Assembly: GCA_903825465.1 (NCBI GenBank)
Contig: CAIKAR010000053.1
Location: 1-64,000 of the forward strand
DNA from: an uncultured Hyphomicrobiales bacterium
Lineage (GTDB): Bacteria; Pseudomonadota; Alphaproteobacteria; Rhizobiales; Beijerinckiaceae
DNA: 64,000 nt
Direction of reading: 5' to 3'
The notes under the pieces are model-generated. The model was not told the DNA's origin and ran no database searches. It saw only the letters and a list, made by a program, of their open reading frames with translations. The translations under genes were made by a program, and so were the position numbers. This document shows, piece by piece, positions 39,982 to 49,292 of this stretch (its first letter is position 1; each line of letters begins with the position of its first letter).

Positions 39982-41166
39982 TCAGAACAGGCTGAGCTGG
40001 GCCCCCGCGCGCTGCGGCGGCGAAAACAGGTCGGTTCGCAGCTTGAGACGTGTTTTGTTGAAGCCCAGCTTCGCGGCGGCGACTTCGAAGCGCCGTCCCG
40101 TCATCCACGCGTAAGGGCCGTCTCCCGTCATCCGCTTGCCCCAGGTGGAATCGTAGGCCTTGCCGTCGCGCGTCGAGCGCACCAGCGACATCACCTTCCG
40201 GTATTTTTCCGGCGCCTGGTCGATCAGCCACTCGCCGAAGAGGTCGCGCACTTCGAGCGGCAGACGCAACATCACATAGCCAGCGTCGCGGGCGCCCATC
40301 GCGTGGGCGCGCGTCAGGATGGTCTCGATCTCCGAGTCGTTGACGCCGGGGATAATGGGCGCGACCATGACCGAGGTTGGGACGCCGGCGTCGGACAATT
40401 GCCGCATCGCGTCGAGGCGGCGGTCGGGCGTCGAGGCGCGGGGCTCCATCGAGCGGGCGAGGGCGCGGTCGAGCGTTGTCACAGACAGCGCCACTCTCGC
40501 CAATCCGCGCTCCGCCATCGACGCGAGGATGTCGATGTCGCGGGTGACAAGCGCGCTTTTTGTCACGATGCCAACGGGATGGTTGGCGCGTGACAACACC
40601 TCCAGCAGAGAGCGCATCACGCGGCGCGAGCGTTCAATGGGTTGGTAGGGGTCGGTGTTGGTGCCGATGGCAATGGTCTTGGGAACATAGTCCTTTGCCG
40701 ACAGTTCCCGCTCCAACAGCGCCGCCGCGCCTTCCTTGACGAAAAGCTTGTGTTCGAAATCCAGGCCCGGCGACAGGCCCATATAGGCGTGCGTCGGGCG
40801 GGCGAAGCAATAGACGCAGCCATGCTCGCAACCTCGATAGGGATTGATCGAACGGTCGAAGGACAGGTCGGGCGAGTCGTTGCGGGTGATAATGGTTTTC
40901 GCCCGCTCGCTCGTCACTTCAGTCCGGACGGCGGGCAATTCCTCCGCGCTGTCCCACCCGTCGTCAACGGGAATCCTGACTTCCGCTTCAAAGCGGCCTG
41001 TCCGGTTTGTGCCAACTCCACGACCGTGCGGACGCTGCGGTGTTTCCAGTTCCGCCAATCCCCCGTCGCCTTGCCTGGCGCCGATGAAACGCCGCCCCGC
41101 GCGTGGCTTCGTCAAAGGCATCGCGCTGGGGGGAAGGGGGATCGCGGTGGGCGAATGGCTCAGCAT
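39982..41166 (-). CDS. PA0069-family radical SAM protein
   Basis: The 394-residue protein has the radical SAM cluster motif CEHGCVYC within INPYRGCEHGCVYCFARPTHAY, then TIAIGTNTDPYQPIE, VTKSALVTRD and VMVAPIIPGVND, all typical of the SplB-like PA0069 family. The reaction is unknown. The C-terminus has the segment QRAGAQLSLF seen in the family. GAGG lies 8 bases before the ATG at 41166; 41121 is an alternative. Confidence 0.9.
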   Translation of the reverse strand: MLSHSPTAIPLPPSAMPLTKPRAGRRFIGARQGDGGLAELETPQRPHGRGVGTNRTGRFEAEVRIPVDDGWDSAEELPAVRTEVTSERAKTIITRNDSPDLSFDRSINPYRGCEHGCVYCFARPTHAYMGLSPGLDFEHKLFVKEGAAALLERELSAKDYVPKTIAIGTNTDPYQPIERSRRVMRSLLEVLSRANHPVGIVTKSALVTRDIDILASMAERGLARVALSVTTLDRALARSMEPRASTPDRRLDAMRQLSDAGVPTSVMVAPIIPGVNDSEIETILTRAHAMGARDAGYVMLRLPLEVRDLFGEWLIDQAPEKYRKVMSLVRSTRDGKAYDSTWGKRMTGDGPYAWMTGRRFEVAAAKLGFNKTRLKLRTDLFSPPQRAGAQLSLF

Positions 41167-41300
41167 GACTTGGCCTCGATATGAAACATAACAGGAACAA
41201 AGAACAAATACGGAACATATTCCCTTTTGTCAAGACGGCTGTGGATAAGTCTGTGCATGGAATGCTTTTGGCTTTGCCCACCCGTGATATGGGGAACGTC

Positions 41301-41822
41301 ATGCTTTCGACAATCATCTTGGCGTGCGACCGCCGCGTTCCGGCTTTGTCCAGCCACGAGTGCGTTGCACGCACCTTGGGGGCGCTGGTGCCGGCTTTGG
41401 TCGCGGGGGTCGTCCGCGATCTGGTCGTCGCGACCTTGTCCAAAGACACGATTATGAGGGATATCGCCGACGAGGCTGGTTGCGGCGCGGCGTTTTCCGA
41501 CACGCCCGATGGCATCCTTGCGGCCGGGCTCGCGGCGGCGCGCGGCGACTTTCTGCTCGTTTTGAGGGCCGGCTACGCGCCCGGCGCTGGCTTCATCGAG
41601 CAGGTCGGCGATTTCCTCAACGACGGGGGCGGCGCGGCGCTTTTGCGGATCGAGCCGGACAGCTTGCTCACCCGCCTCGCTCCGAATTCAGCCAGGGTCG
41701 AGGGAATTATTCTTCCTCGATCGCGCGTCGCGCCGGGCGCGGGGGATTTGCGAACGTTGGCGCGGGGCGCCGGGCCGACGCGGACGCTCGCGGCGCGGTT
41801 GCGTCCCGTGGGGCGCTCTTAA
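41301..41822 (+). CDS. Small glycosyltransferase-2-like protein
   Basis: The 173-residue protein starts MLSTIILACDRR and has the Rossmann-like half of a GT-A glycosyltransferase: VVRDLVVATLSKD, AGCGAAFSDTP and GDFLLVLRAGYAPG. The acceptor half is missing and no clear DxD motif is visible (the place reads LRAGY), so activity is doubtful. Similar short proteins often sit next to moaB in Hyphomicrobiales, as here. GGGGAAC precedes ATG 41301. Its TAA overlaps that of convergent moaB in one TTAA. Confidence 0.65.
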   Translation: MLSTIILACDRRVPALSSHECVARTLGALVPALVAGVVRDLVVATLSKDTIMRDIADEAGCGAAFSDTPDGILAAGLAAARGDFLLVLRAGYAPGAGFIEQVGDFLNDGGGAALLRIEPDSLLTRLAPNSARVEGIILPRSRVAPGAGDLRTLARGAGPTRTLAARLRPVGRS

Positions 41823-42367
41823 CGCCCGCCGCGTCGCAAATGCTCGTTAAGCCGCGGCATGATTTCGACGAAGTTGCAGGGCCGGAAACGATAATCCAGC
41901 TGGTGGACGAGAATATCGTCCCAGGCGTCCCTGCAGGCGCCCGGCGAGCCCGGAAGCACGAATATGTATGTCGCGCCGGCGACGCCCGCCGTGGCGCGCG
42001 ACTGGATTGTGGAAATGCCGATCTTGTCGTAGCTGACGCGATGGAAGACGGCGGAAAAACCTTCCATGTGCTTTTCAAACAGCGGCGCGATGGCCTCCGG
42101 CGTCACATCGCGGCCGGTGAAACCGGTGCCGCCGGTGGTGATCACGACATCGACGCCGGGGTCGGCGATCCATCCCGTCACGCGCGCGCGGATCGCCTCC
42201 ACGTCGTCGGCGGCGATCGCGCGGTCGGCGAGGCGGTGTCCGGCTTTTTCCAGACGTTCGACAAGCGTCGCGCCCGATGTGTCGTCGTCGAGCCGGCGCG
42301 TGTCCGAGACCGTCAGCACCGCGATGTTGAGCGGCACGAATTTGCGAGCCTCGTCGATGCCGGGCAT
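41819..42367 (-). CDS. moaB: Molybdenum cofactor biosynthesis protein B
   Basis: The 182-residue protein has the MoaB/MogA fold: NIAVLTVSDTRRLDDDTSG, the TTGGTGFTGRDVTPE loop that binds molybdopterin and VLPGSPGACRDAWD. It would adenylylate or otherwise process molybdopterin. The start overlaps the end of the upstream peptidase gene closely (two-base gap). No other mo genes are nearby. Confidence 0.94.
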   Translation of the reverse strand: MPGIDEARKFVPLNIAVLTVSDTRRLDDDTSGATLVERLEKAGHRLADRAIAADDVEAIRARVTGWIADPGVDVVITTGGTGFTGRDVTPEAIAPLFEKHMEGFSAVFHRVSYDKIGISTIQSRATAGVAGATYIFVLPGSPGACRDAWDDILVHQLDYRFRPCNFVEIMPRLNEHLRRGGR

Positions 42368-42369
42368 GG

Positions 42370-43275
42370 CTAGCGTCCAAACGTGTTGCAGCTGTCTATC
42401 TGGCCGGATTTCAGGCCCGTTTGCAGCCATTGCACGCGCTGCGCCGCCGAGCCGTGGGTGAAGCTGTCGGGCACAACGCGCCGACCCGCCGCCTGTTGCA
42501 ATTTGTCGTCGCCGATGGCTTGCGCGGTGGCGACCGCTTTCTCGACATCGCCCTTTTCGAGGATCTGCCATTTGCGGTCCGCGTTGGCGGCCCAGACGCC
42601 GGCGAGGCAATCGGCCATCAGCTCGATCCCGACGGACCATTTGTTCGCTTCCGCCTGGCTCGACGCGGCTTCCTGACGCTGCTGCGCCTTGTCGAGAACG
42701 CCCAGTTCATCCTCGATGTGGTGGCCCATTTCATGCGCGACCACGTAGGCGTAGGCGAAGTCGCCGCCGCCGCCGTACTTCTGCTGCATCTCCTGGAAGA
42801 ACGAGGTGTCGAGATAAATCTTCTTGTCCACCGGGCAGTAGAAAGGCCCCATCGCCGATTGCGCGGCGCCACAGCCCGAGCGCGTCTCGCCGTTGAACAG
42901 AACGAGCGTCGACGGCACGAATTTGACGCCCTTTTGCGCCGGCAAGACCTCGCTCCAAACGTCCTCGTTCTCGGCGAGGATAGCCGACACGAAGCGGCCG
43001 ATCTGATCGCTGGGCGCGCCGTTGCGGGCGGCGGCCGCCTGCCGCTGCGGCGGCGCGGATTGGGTGTAGCCGCCGCCGCCGTTCAGCATCTGAGCGCCGC
43101 CGATGAGAATGCGCGGGTCGATGCCAAGCGCGTAGCCGATGATGCTGAGAATGATCAGCGCGCCGATGCCAAGGCCGCCGCCGCCGCCCATCGGGACGCT
43201 CATGCCGCCGCCACCGCCCGAGTCGCCGCGGCGGTCCTCGATGTTGTCGGATTGACGGAAATCTTCCCACTTCAT
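42370..43275 (-). CDS. Neutral zinc metallopeptidase, YpfJ type
   Basis: The 301-residue protein belongs to the YpfJ/KPN_02809 family. A Gly-rich N-terminus is followed by one membrane helix (about 34-52) and an extracytoplasmic domain with the zinc motif HEMGHHIEDELG and the downstream ELMADCLAGVWA segment. Two Cys pairs (GCGAAQSAMGPFYC) are conserved. Substrates are not known. The start at 43275 is the family's usual MKWEDFRQSDNIEDR. Confidence 0.92.
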   Translation of the reverse strand: MKWEDFRQSDNIEDRRGDSGGGGGMSVPMGGGGGLGIGALIILSIIGYALGIDPRILIGGAQMLNGGGGYTQSAPPQRQAAAARNGAPSDQIGRFVSAILAENEDVWSEVLPAQKGVKFVPSTLVLFNGETRSGCGAAQSAMGPFYCPVDKKIYLDTSFFQEMQQKYGGGGDFAYAYVVAHEMGHHIEDELGVLDKAQQRQEAASSQAEANKWSVGIELMADCLAGVWAANADRKWQILEKGDVEKAVATAQAIGDDKLQQAAGRRVVPDSFTHGSAAQRVQWLQTGLKSGQIDSCNTFGR

Positions 43276-43436
43276 CGAAATAGCTCCGGTTGCGACGGGG
43301 CGTCGCCGCGTGGCGCGAAGACATGGCGTCGCCGCGTGGCGCGAACATGAACCGCAACCTTCTAGCAAACCGTCGAAGCCAGCGGTAGGGGCATGCCGCC
43401 GCCGCCTCAATCGACGCGCGACAAAGCCGCCGTCGC

Positions 43437-44294
43437 TTAACGCGGGTGTCCATCGAGCGCGTTGCGCAACGCGCGAAGGTCCGCCCACGCTCCACGCTTG
43501 GCGCTCGGCGTTCGCAGCAGATAGGCCGGATGCAGCGTTGGCAGCGCGGGTATCGTCCGCCCGCCGTCGCCAACGGGGAAATCGCGCCACACGCCGCGCG
43601 CGCGGGTGATCCCCTCCTTGACGCCCAGCAAGGTCTGCATCGAAGCCGCGCCAAGGCAAACCAGAAACTCGGGATTGGCGAGTTCAATCTGCCGTCGGAT
43701 AAACGGCAGGCAAACCGCCGTCTCCTGCGGCGTTGGCGTGCGGTTGCCCGGGGGGCGCCACGGCACCGAGTTGGCGATATAGACCTGCGTCCGATCGAGC
43801 CCGATGGAAGCGAGCATCCGGTCGAGCAAATGTCCGGCGCGCCCGACGAAGGGCTTGCCTTGCCGATCCTCGTCCGCGCCCGGGGCCTCGCCCACGAGCA
43901 TCGCCCGCGAGCCCGGCGTTCCATCGCTGAACACAAGCTGGCTCGCGGTGCGCTTCAGGGCGCAGCCATCGAACGCGCGCATGACTTCACACAATTCATC
44001 CAGCGTGTTGGCGCCGGCCGCGAGTTCCCGCGCCGAGGCCGCCGCGTCGGCGATGGCGACCGCGGCGGTGTTGGCGGCCGGCGGGGCGGCCAGCGGCTTT
44101 GGCGGCGGCGGTCGAAGCAGTTGGGCGGGCGAGGGGTCCGGCGCGGCTTTCGCCAGTTCGGCGGCGGAATCGGCGAAGCGGTCGCGCGGCGAACTCTCGA
44201 CGGCGATATCGACGCCCATGTCGGCGTACCAGCGCAGCAACGCCGCGAGCGAGGCGTTGTCGAAGTTTTCAGCGTCGCGGGCGGGCGGGAACAT
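43437..44294 (-). CDS. Uracil-DNA glycosylase, family 4 type
   Basis: The 285-residue protein has the family 4 motifs [17 protein letters not shown] (uracil-binding loop), [14 protein letters not shown] and the late LHPAYLL motif. It removes uracil from DNA. An Ala/Pro-rich linker of about 70 residues precedes the catalytic domain. The iron-sulfur cysteines expected of family 4 are unusual: C..GC with a longer spacing, then C in AVCLPF and FLVCLG, so cluster binding should not be assumed. Confidence 0.88.
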   Translation of the reverse strand: MFPPARDAENFDNASLAALLRWYADMGVDIAVESSPRDRFADSAAELAKAAPDPSPAQLLRPPPPKPLAAPPAANTAAVAIADAAASARELAAGANTLDELCEVMRAFDGCALKRTASQLVFSDGTPGSRAMLVGEAPGADEDRQGKPFVGRAGHLLDRMLASIGLDRTQVYIANSVPWRPPGNRTPTPQETAVCLPFIRRQIELANPEFLVCLGAASMQTLLGVKEGITRARGVWRDFPVGDGGRTIPALPTLHPAYLLRTPSAKRGAWADLRALRNALDGHPR

Positions 44295-44493
44295 GCGGCG
44301 ATGTTAGCGCGGCCACCGGGCGGCTGGCGAGTCGCTTGTTTTTCGCCGCTCCAACGAGGTCGGCGCGCCGATGAGGCGGGCGGGCGGCATCGGGTTGAAA
44401 ATCGCCCGGGATTGAGAAACGGGTTAACAAAAGTCTCATTTCATCCTATGGCTAAACGAATGCTTTCGAGCGAAATCATGGGATTTTCGACAC

Positions 44494-44949
44494 ATGTTCG
44501 AAGCTTTTCGGGGCCTGCTGGCGTCGCTCGCCGATGGCGACGCGGCGTTCGATCCGGACGACTACCGGCTCGCCGCCGCCGCCCTGATGGCGCATGTGGC
44601 CGGCGCCGACGGCGCCACAACTCCCTCCGAATCCGCCGGGCTGCGACGGGTGTTGTCGTCGGGTTTCGGCCTGTCGTCCGCCGACGCGGAAAAACTAGCC
44701 GAGGCCGGCACGAGGGACGACAACGAGGCTGTTGGCTTTCAGGACTTCATCGACCGCCTGAACACCGCGCTCGACGCCGATGGCCGCCTTCGAGTTGTGG
44801 AGATGATGTATGAGATCGCCTACGCGGATGGCGTATTGCGCGAAGTTGAAAGCGATTTGATCGAGCGCGTCGGCGAAGCGCTCAAGTTGCCGGCGGACGA
44901 CATGGCGACCGTTCAACGGGTCGCCGCCGCCGGGACGCGCGGCCAATGA
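44494..44949 (+). CDS. TerB-family tellurite-resistance-like protein
   Basis: The 151-residue all-helical protein has two TerB-type halves: YRLAAAALMAHVAGADGATTPSE and RVVEMMYEIAYADGVLREVESDLIERV, each with an acidic loop able to bind metal. Stand-alone TerB proteins are linked to envelope stress and tellurite resistance, but the function here is unknown. Its TGA overlaps the ATG of the next gene by the ATGA arrangement. Confidence 0.9.
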   Translation: MFEAFRGLLASLADGDAAFDPDDYRLAAAALMAHVAGADGATTPSESAGLRRVLSSGFGLSSADAEKLAEAGTRDDNEAVGFQDFIDRLNTALDADGRLRVVEMMYEIAYADGVLREVESDLIERVGEALKLPADDMATVQRVAAAGTRGQ

Positions 44950-45734
44950 GCGAACCGCGCCGCGTGGCGCTCGTCACCGGCGCGTCGGGCGGCATCGGCG
45001 CCGATCTCGCCCGCGTCATGGCGCGCAACGGCCACGACCTCGCGCTAGTCGCCCGCAGCGTCGACAAGCTCGCGGCGCTGGCGGCTGAAATCGCCGCCAC
45101 GGGCAGGCCCGCCCCCCTTGTCGTGGCGATGGACCTCGCCGCGCCCGGGGCCGCCGACGCCCTCGCCAAAGCGATGTCCGACGCCGGAGCAAAGGTCGAG
45201 TTGCTGGTCAACAACGCGGGGTTTGGCCTCAACGGCGCGGCGCTGACGCTGGATCGGGCTGAACAGGCCGACATGATTGACCTCAACGTGCGCGCCCTGA
45301 CGGATTTATCCCTTCGCTTCGCCCCCGACATCGCCGCCGCGCGCGGAAAAATCCTCAACGTCGCGTCGGTGGCCGCTTTCCTTCCGGGCCCGGGCATGGC
45401 CGTTTATTACGCGACAAAGGCCTATGTCCTCTCGTTCAGCGAGGCGCTGGGCGAGGAATTGCGTCCCTCGGGGGCGACTGTCACGTGCCTGTGCCCTGGC
45501 TATACCGCGACCGACTTCCAGGCGCGGGCCGGACTTGCGGGAGCGGCTCTCGACAAATTTCCCGCCATGACCTCGATGGCGGTGGCGGAAGCGGGCTACG
45601 CGGCGATGATGGCGGGACGCCGCCGCGTCACGACCGGCCTTTCCAACAAAATCATGGTGGCGTTGCTGCCGTTAATACCTCGTTCACTCGTTTTGCCCAT
45701 CGTGGCGAGACTGCAAATGAAACGGCACGTTTGA
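44946..45734 (+). CDS. Short-chain dehydrogenase/reductase
   Basis: The 262-residue enzyme has the NAD(P)-binding TGASGGIG (11-18), the NNAG motif near 89-92 and the catalytic S141, Y154 and K158. The C-terminus has a hydrophobic stretch (MVALLPLIPRSLVLPIVARL) that may rest on the membrane. Substrate unknown. It is coupled to terB by a 4-base overlap. Confidence 0.92.
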   Translation: MSEPRRVALVTGASGGIGADLARVMARNGHDLALVARSVDKLAALAAEIAATGRPAPLVVAMDLAAPGAADALAKAMSDAGAKVELLVNNAGFGLNGAALTLDRAEQADMIDLNVRALTDLSLRFAPDIAAARGKILNVASVAAFLPGPGMAVYYATKAYVLSFSEALGEELRPSGATVTCLCPGYTATDFQARAGLAGAALDKFPAMTSMAVAEAGYAAMMAGRRRVTTGLSNKIMVALLPLIPRSLVLPIVARLQMKRHV

Positions 45735-45750
45735 TGCTTTCAAGTTAGCC

Positions 45751-46530
45751 ATGCACGACCTTCGCCATGTGACTCATCGCGGTTCAAGACGTTTGGCCAA
45801 GGCCATCAACGCGAAACAGCCTATCCTCGTCGTGCTTCATCAAGAACATTCCACGCCTGGCCGCGTTGGCCGCCTGCTGCGCGAGATGGGCCACAATCTC
45901 GATATCCGCTTGCCGCGTTTCGGCGATTCCTTGCCAAAGACCTTGTGCGGACACGCGGGCGCTGTTGTGTTCGGCGGCCCGATGAGCGCCAACGACGACG
46001 ATGATTTCGTCAAGCGGGAAATCGAATGGATCGGCGCGCCCTTGCGCGAGAATAAGCCCTTTCTCGGCATTTGCCTTGGCGCGCAGATGCTGGCGCGCCA
46101 TCTTGGGGCGCGGGTGAGCGCGCATGGCGACGCCCATGTCGAGCGGGGCTACTACGCGGTCGAGGCGACGCCGGAGGGCGCGGAACTCTGCGGCGCGCCG
46201 TTTCCGGGCCATGTCTATCATTGGCACCGCGAGGGCTTCGACCTGCCGCGCGGCGCGACGCTGTTGGCGCGCGGTCAAACTTTTCCGCACCAGGCCTTCT
46301 CGTGCGAGCGCTCGGCCATTGGGCTGCAATTCCATCCCGAAGTGACTTACGCGATGATGTGCCGGTGGACGACGCGCGCGGCCGAGCAACTGGCGGAGCC
46401 GGGCGCGCGGCCGACGCGGCGCCACCTCGAAGACTGGTACCGTTTCGACGCGGCGATTGAGCGGTGGATTTCGGAATTGCTGAAATTCTGGCTGGCGCGC
46501 GAACACAGTGGCGCGGCGCTCGCCGCCTAA
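45751..46530 (+). CDS. Class I glutamine amidotransferase-like protein
   Basis: The 259-residue protein has the amidotransferase triad: C108 in GICLGAQ and H195 with E197 in FHPEV, plus the VVFGGPMSAND oxyanion region. It resembles GMP-synthase-type GATase domains that act with a separate synthetase, or gamma-glutamyl hydrolases such as PuuD relatives. No synthetase is adjacent, so the partner is unknown. Its stop overlaps the convergent CAP gene. Confidence 0.88.
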   Translation: MHDLRHVTHRGSRRLAKAINAKQPILVVLHQEHSTPGRVGRLLREMGHNLDIRLPRFGDSLPKTLCGHAGAVVFGGPMSANDDDDFVKREIEWIGAPLRENKPFLGICLGAQMLARHLGARVSAHGDAHVERGYYAVEATPEGAELCGAPFPGHVYHWHREGFDLPRGATLLARGQTFPHQAFSCERSAIGLQFHPEVTYAMMCRWTTRAAEQLAEPGARPTRRHLEDWYRFDAAIERWISELLKFWLAREHSGAALAA

Positions 46531-47057
46531 TCCGTCAGCACGAGCGCCCAGAAAACCTTGTATTTGCTGCCCGGAACATAGGCGGTCGCGATGCCCATGC
46601 GGCGCGCTTTCGGCGCCAGCATGTTGGCGTTGTGGGGCTTTGAATCGCGCCAGCCCGAAAACGCCTCGGCCAGCGTGTGATATCCCGCCGAAACATTCTC
46701 GACCGCCATGGCGCGCGTGGCGTGGACGGCGGCGAGGCGCTTCGTCAGCGGTTCCAGTTTTTTCTGGTTGATGTCGTTGGCGCGCGCCATGGCGTCGACC
46801 GCCGCGCGCGCCTCCTCCTGCAACGCGGGATCGACGGCGACCGTCGGCAGGCCGTTGTTCCGCCGGTAAACCGAAATCATGTCGCGCGCGGCGATGGGAT
46901 CGACGCTCGCGTTGGTCGAATCGAGCGACTGGTAGAAGGTGGGCGCTCCGGTGGCCGTCGGCGGCGCGGCCGATGGCGCTTCGGCGCAGCCGCCCAGCGA
47001 AAACCCGAGCGCGGCGAAAAGGGAGAGGCAGGTCATGTCGTTGGGCAACATCGCCAT
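46527..47057 (-). CDS. CAP-domain lipoprotein
   Basis: The 176-residue protein starts with a hydrophobic segment and a lipobox LGGC at about 21-24, so it is probably lipidated. The rest is a CAP/SCP domain: MISVYRRNNGLPTVAVDPALQ, ENVSAGYHTLAEAFSGWRDSKPHNANML and the final strand YKVFWALVLTD. CAP domains of this bacterial type (YkwD-like) are often envelope-associated; the role here is unknown. A start at a downstream ATG (MTCLSL) is equally possible. Confidence 0.85.
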   Translation of the reverse strand: MAMLPNDMTCLSLFAALGFSLGGCAEAPSAAPPTATGAPTFYQSLDSTNASVDPIAARDMISVYRRNNGLPTVAVDPALQEEARAAVDAMARANDINQKKLEPLTKRLAAVHATRAMAVENVSAGYHTLAEAFSGWRDSKPHNANMLAPKARRMGIATAYVPGSKYKVFWALVLTD

Positions 47058-47165
47058 TCTGGGTTAACCGCGTGTGAACAGGCTGATTCCAGACGCTAGG
47101 GATCGCGCGCGTTCAGTTCTAATATACAGCGATTCGGCGCGCGCCGCGCGCCCGGAGACTATCGC

Positions 47166-47810
47166 ATGCTCGCCTGGTTTCAGGCCTTGATGCCGAAAGA
47201 GGACCGGTTTTTCGACTTGTTTGAAAAACACGCGGCGAAGCTCGTCGCGGGCTCGCGCGAGTTGCGGTCGGCGCTGGATGGCGGGGCGGGGCTCGCCGGG
47301 CATTGCGCGCGGGTCTCCGCGCTTGAGGACGACGCCGACGCCATCGCGCGCGACGTGCTGCTGGCGGTGCGCCGCACCTTCATCACGCCGTTCGACCGTG
47401 GCGACATCCAAAGCCTGATATCGGCGATGGACGACGCGATCGATCAAATGCGAAAGACCACGAAAGCCATCGGCTTGTTCGAGGTGGCCGAATTCGATCC
47501 GCTGATGCGGGAGATGGGCGACATTATCGTCAAGGCGGCCGCGTTGACGGTCGATCTTGTTGGCGCGCTGCGCCAGATGCGCCGCGACGCCGCGAAAATC
47601 ACGGCGATGGTCGAGCAGATGACGGGCCTCGAGGACCAGTCGGACCAGCTTCACGACCAGGGCATCAAGGCCCTCTACGCGGCGAACCGCGGATCCAACG
47701 CCATGGCCTTTATCGTCGGCACGGAAATCTACGGCCACCTGGAAAGCGTCGTCGACCGCTTCGAGGACGTGGCCAAGCTGATCAGCGGCATCCTGATCGA
47801 GCACATCTGA
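47166..47810 (+). CDS. DUF47 PhoU-like protein
   Basis: The 214-residue all-helical protein is a PhoU-like DUF47 member with the acidic metal-binding helices ALEDDADAIARDVL and MDDAIDQMRKTTKAIGLFE. Such proteins regulate the Pit-type phosphate transporter encoded next door. It starts an operon with pit, 20 bases apart. Confidence 0.93.
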   Translation: MLAWFQALMPKEDRFFDLFEKHAAKLVAGSRELRSALDGGAGLAGHCARVSALEDDADAIARDVLLAVRRTFITPFDRGDIQSLISAMDDAIDQMRKTTKAIGLFEVAEFDPLMREMGDIIVKAAALTVDLVGALRQMRRDAAKITAMVEQMTGLEDQSDQLHDQGIKALYAANRGSNAMAFIVGTEIYGHLESVVDRFEDVAKLISGILIEHI

Positions 47811-47829
47811 TGACGGGGAGCCCCGGCCG

Positions 47830-48831
47830 TTGACGGTTGTTTCTCCATACACGCTCTACGCGTTGATCGCGGTGGCGCTGCTGTTCGACTTGCTCAATGG
47901 ATTGCACGACGCGGCCAACTCCATCGCCACGATCGTCTCCACGCGCGTGCTCGCGCCGAAATGGGCGGTCGCGTGGGCCGCGTTTTTCAATTTCATCGCG
48001 TTCCTCGTCTTTGGCTTGAGCGTCGCGCAAACCGTCGGGTCGGGCATTGTCGATCCGGGCATCGTCGATCCCGCCGTCATCTTCGGCGCGCTGATGGGCG
48101 CGATCGTCTGGAACATCCTGACCTGGTGGCTCGGCATTCCTTCGTCTAGCTCGCACGCATTGATCGGCGGCCTTGTCGGCGCGGGCGCCGCGAAGGCGGG
48201 CTTTTCCGCGGTGGTGTGGGGCGGCCTGTGGAAAACAGCGGGCGGCGTGGTCTTTTCCCCCTTCCTGGGCTTCGCGCTCGCGCTCTTTTTGTCGCTTGCC
48301 GTCGCGTGGGTTTTTCTGCGCTGGACTCCGCTGGCGGTCGATGGCGTGTTCCGCCACCTGCAATTCGCGTCGGCCTCGCTCTATTCGCTGGGGCACGGCG
48401 GCAACGACGCGCAGAAGACCATGGGGATCATTGCCGTCCTGCTCTATTCGCAAGGCCGGATGGAGGGCGGTTTTCATGTGCCGTTCTGGGTGGTGCTGGC
48501 GTGCCAGGCGGCGATGGGGCTGGGCACGCTGCTGGGAGGCTGGCGCATCGTTCACACCATGGGCTCCAAGATCACGCGCTTGACGCCGCAGCAGGGATTC
48601 TGCGCCGAAACGAGCGGCGCGATAACTTTGTTTCTGGCCACTTATATCGGCGTGCCGGTGTCGACCACGCACACGATCACGGGCGCGATCGTGGGCGTCG
48701 GGTCGGCGCGCCGCGTCTCGGCCGTGCGCTGGAACATCGCCAAGGACATCGTGATCGCCTGGGTTCTCACGATGCCGGCGGCGGCGCTGATTGGCGCGGC
48801 CGTGTTCGCGCTGACGAAAACGCTGGGTTGA
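47830..48831 (+). CDS. pit: Inorganic phosphate transporter (Pit family)
   Basis: The 333-residue membrane protein has the duplicated PiT signature: GLHDAANSIATIVSTRVL near the N-terminus and GGNDAQKTMGII in the second half, with about ten hydrophobic segments. It imports phosphate with protons or as metal-phosphate. The start is TTG 47830, preceded by GGGGAG; no ATG is in frame near it. It is fused by context with the DUF47 protein. Confidence 0.94.
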   Translation: MTVVSPYTLYALIAVALLFDLLNGLHDAANSIATIVSTRVLAPKWAVAWAAFFNFIAFLVFGLSVAQTVGSGIVDPGIVDPAVIFGALMGAIVWNILTWWLGIPSSSSHALIGGLVGAGAAKAGFSAVVWGGLWKTAGGVVFSPFLGFALALFLSLAVAWVFLRWTPLAVDGVFRHLQFASASLYSLGHGGNDAQKTMGIIAVLLYSQGRMEGGFHVPFWVVLACQAAMGLGTLLGGWRIVHTMGSKITRLTPQQGFCAETSGAITLFLATYIGVPVSTTHTITGAIVGVGSARRVSAVRWNIAKDIVIAWVLTMPAAALIGAAVFALTKTLG

Positions 48832-48835
48832 GCCG

Positions 48836-49279
48836 ATGAAAACACATTCTCCGGCGCGGGCCGTCGAACCCAGGGCGCAATACGCCGCGCTTCCGTGGCG
48901 GCGTTCGAAAGCGCTTGAGATCATGCTTGTCTCGTCGCGCGAATCGCGGCGCTGGGTGCTGCCCAAGGGCTGGCCGATGAAAGGCCGCGCGCCTTGCGAC
49001 GCCGCCGCGCGCGAGGCGCTGGAAGAGGCTGGAATCAAAGGCAAGGTCGGCAAGTCGCCGCTGGGCGCCTATCACTACGTCAAGCGGCGCAAGAACGGCT
49101 CAAACCTTCAATGCGAGGTCACGGTTTTTCCGCTCGAAGTGTCCGAAGAACGTAAGAACTGGCTCGAAAAGCGCGAACGCGTCCGGCGCTGGTTCAACGT
49201 CTCCGAGGCCGCCGACGCCGTCGAGGAAGCGGAATTGCGCGACATCATCCTCGGCTTTGGCGCGACCGCGTCCGGCTGA
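48836..49279 (+). CDS. NUDIX hydrolase
   Basis: The 147-residue protein has a diphosphoinositol-type Nudix fold with RRWVLPKGWPMKG and the REALEEAG core. The first Glu of the Nudix box is replaced (the position reads R), while the REUxEExG part is intact, a variant common in this alphaproteobacterial branch. It may hydrolyse nucleoside or inositol-like diphosphates. It starts 4 bases after pit. Confidence 0.88.
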   Translation: MKTHSPARAVEPRAQYAALPWRRSKALEIMLVSSRESRRWVLPKGWPMKGRAPCDAAAREALEEAGIKGKVGKSPLGAYHYVKRRKNGSNLQCEVTVFPLEVSEERKNWLEKRERVRRWFNVSEAADAVEEAELRDIILGFGATASG

Positions 49280-49292
49280 GTTCCGCGAGCGC

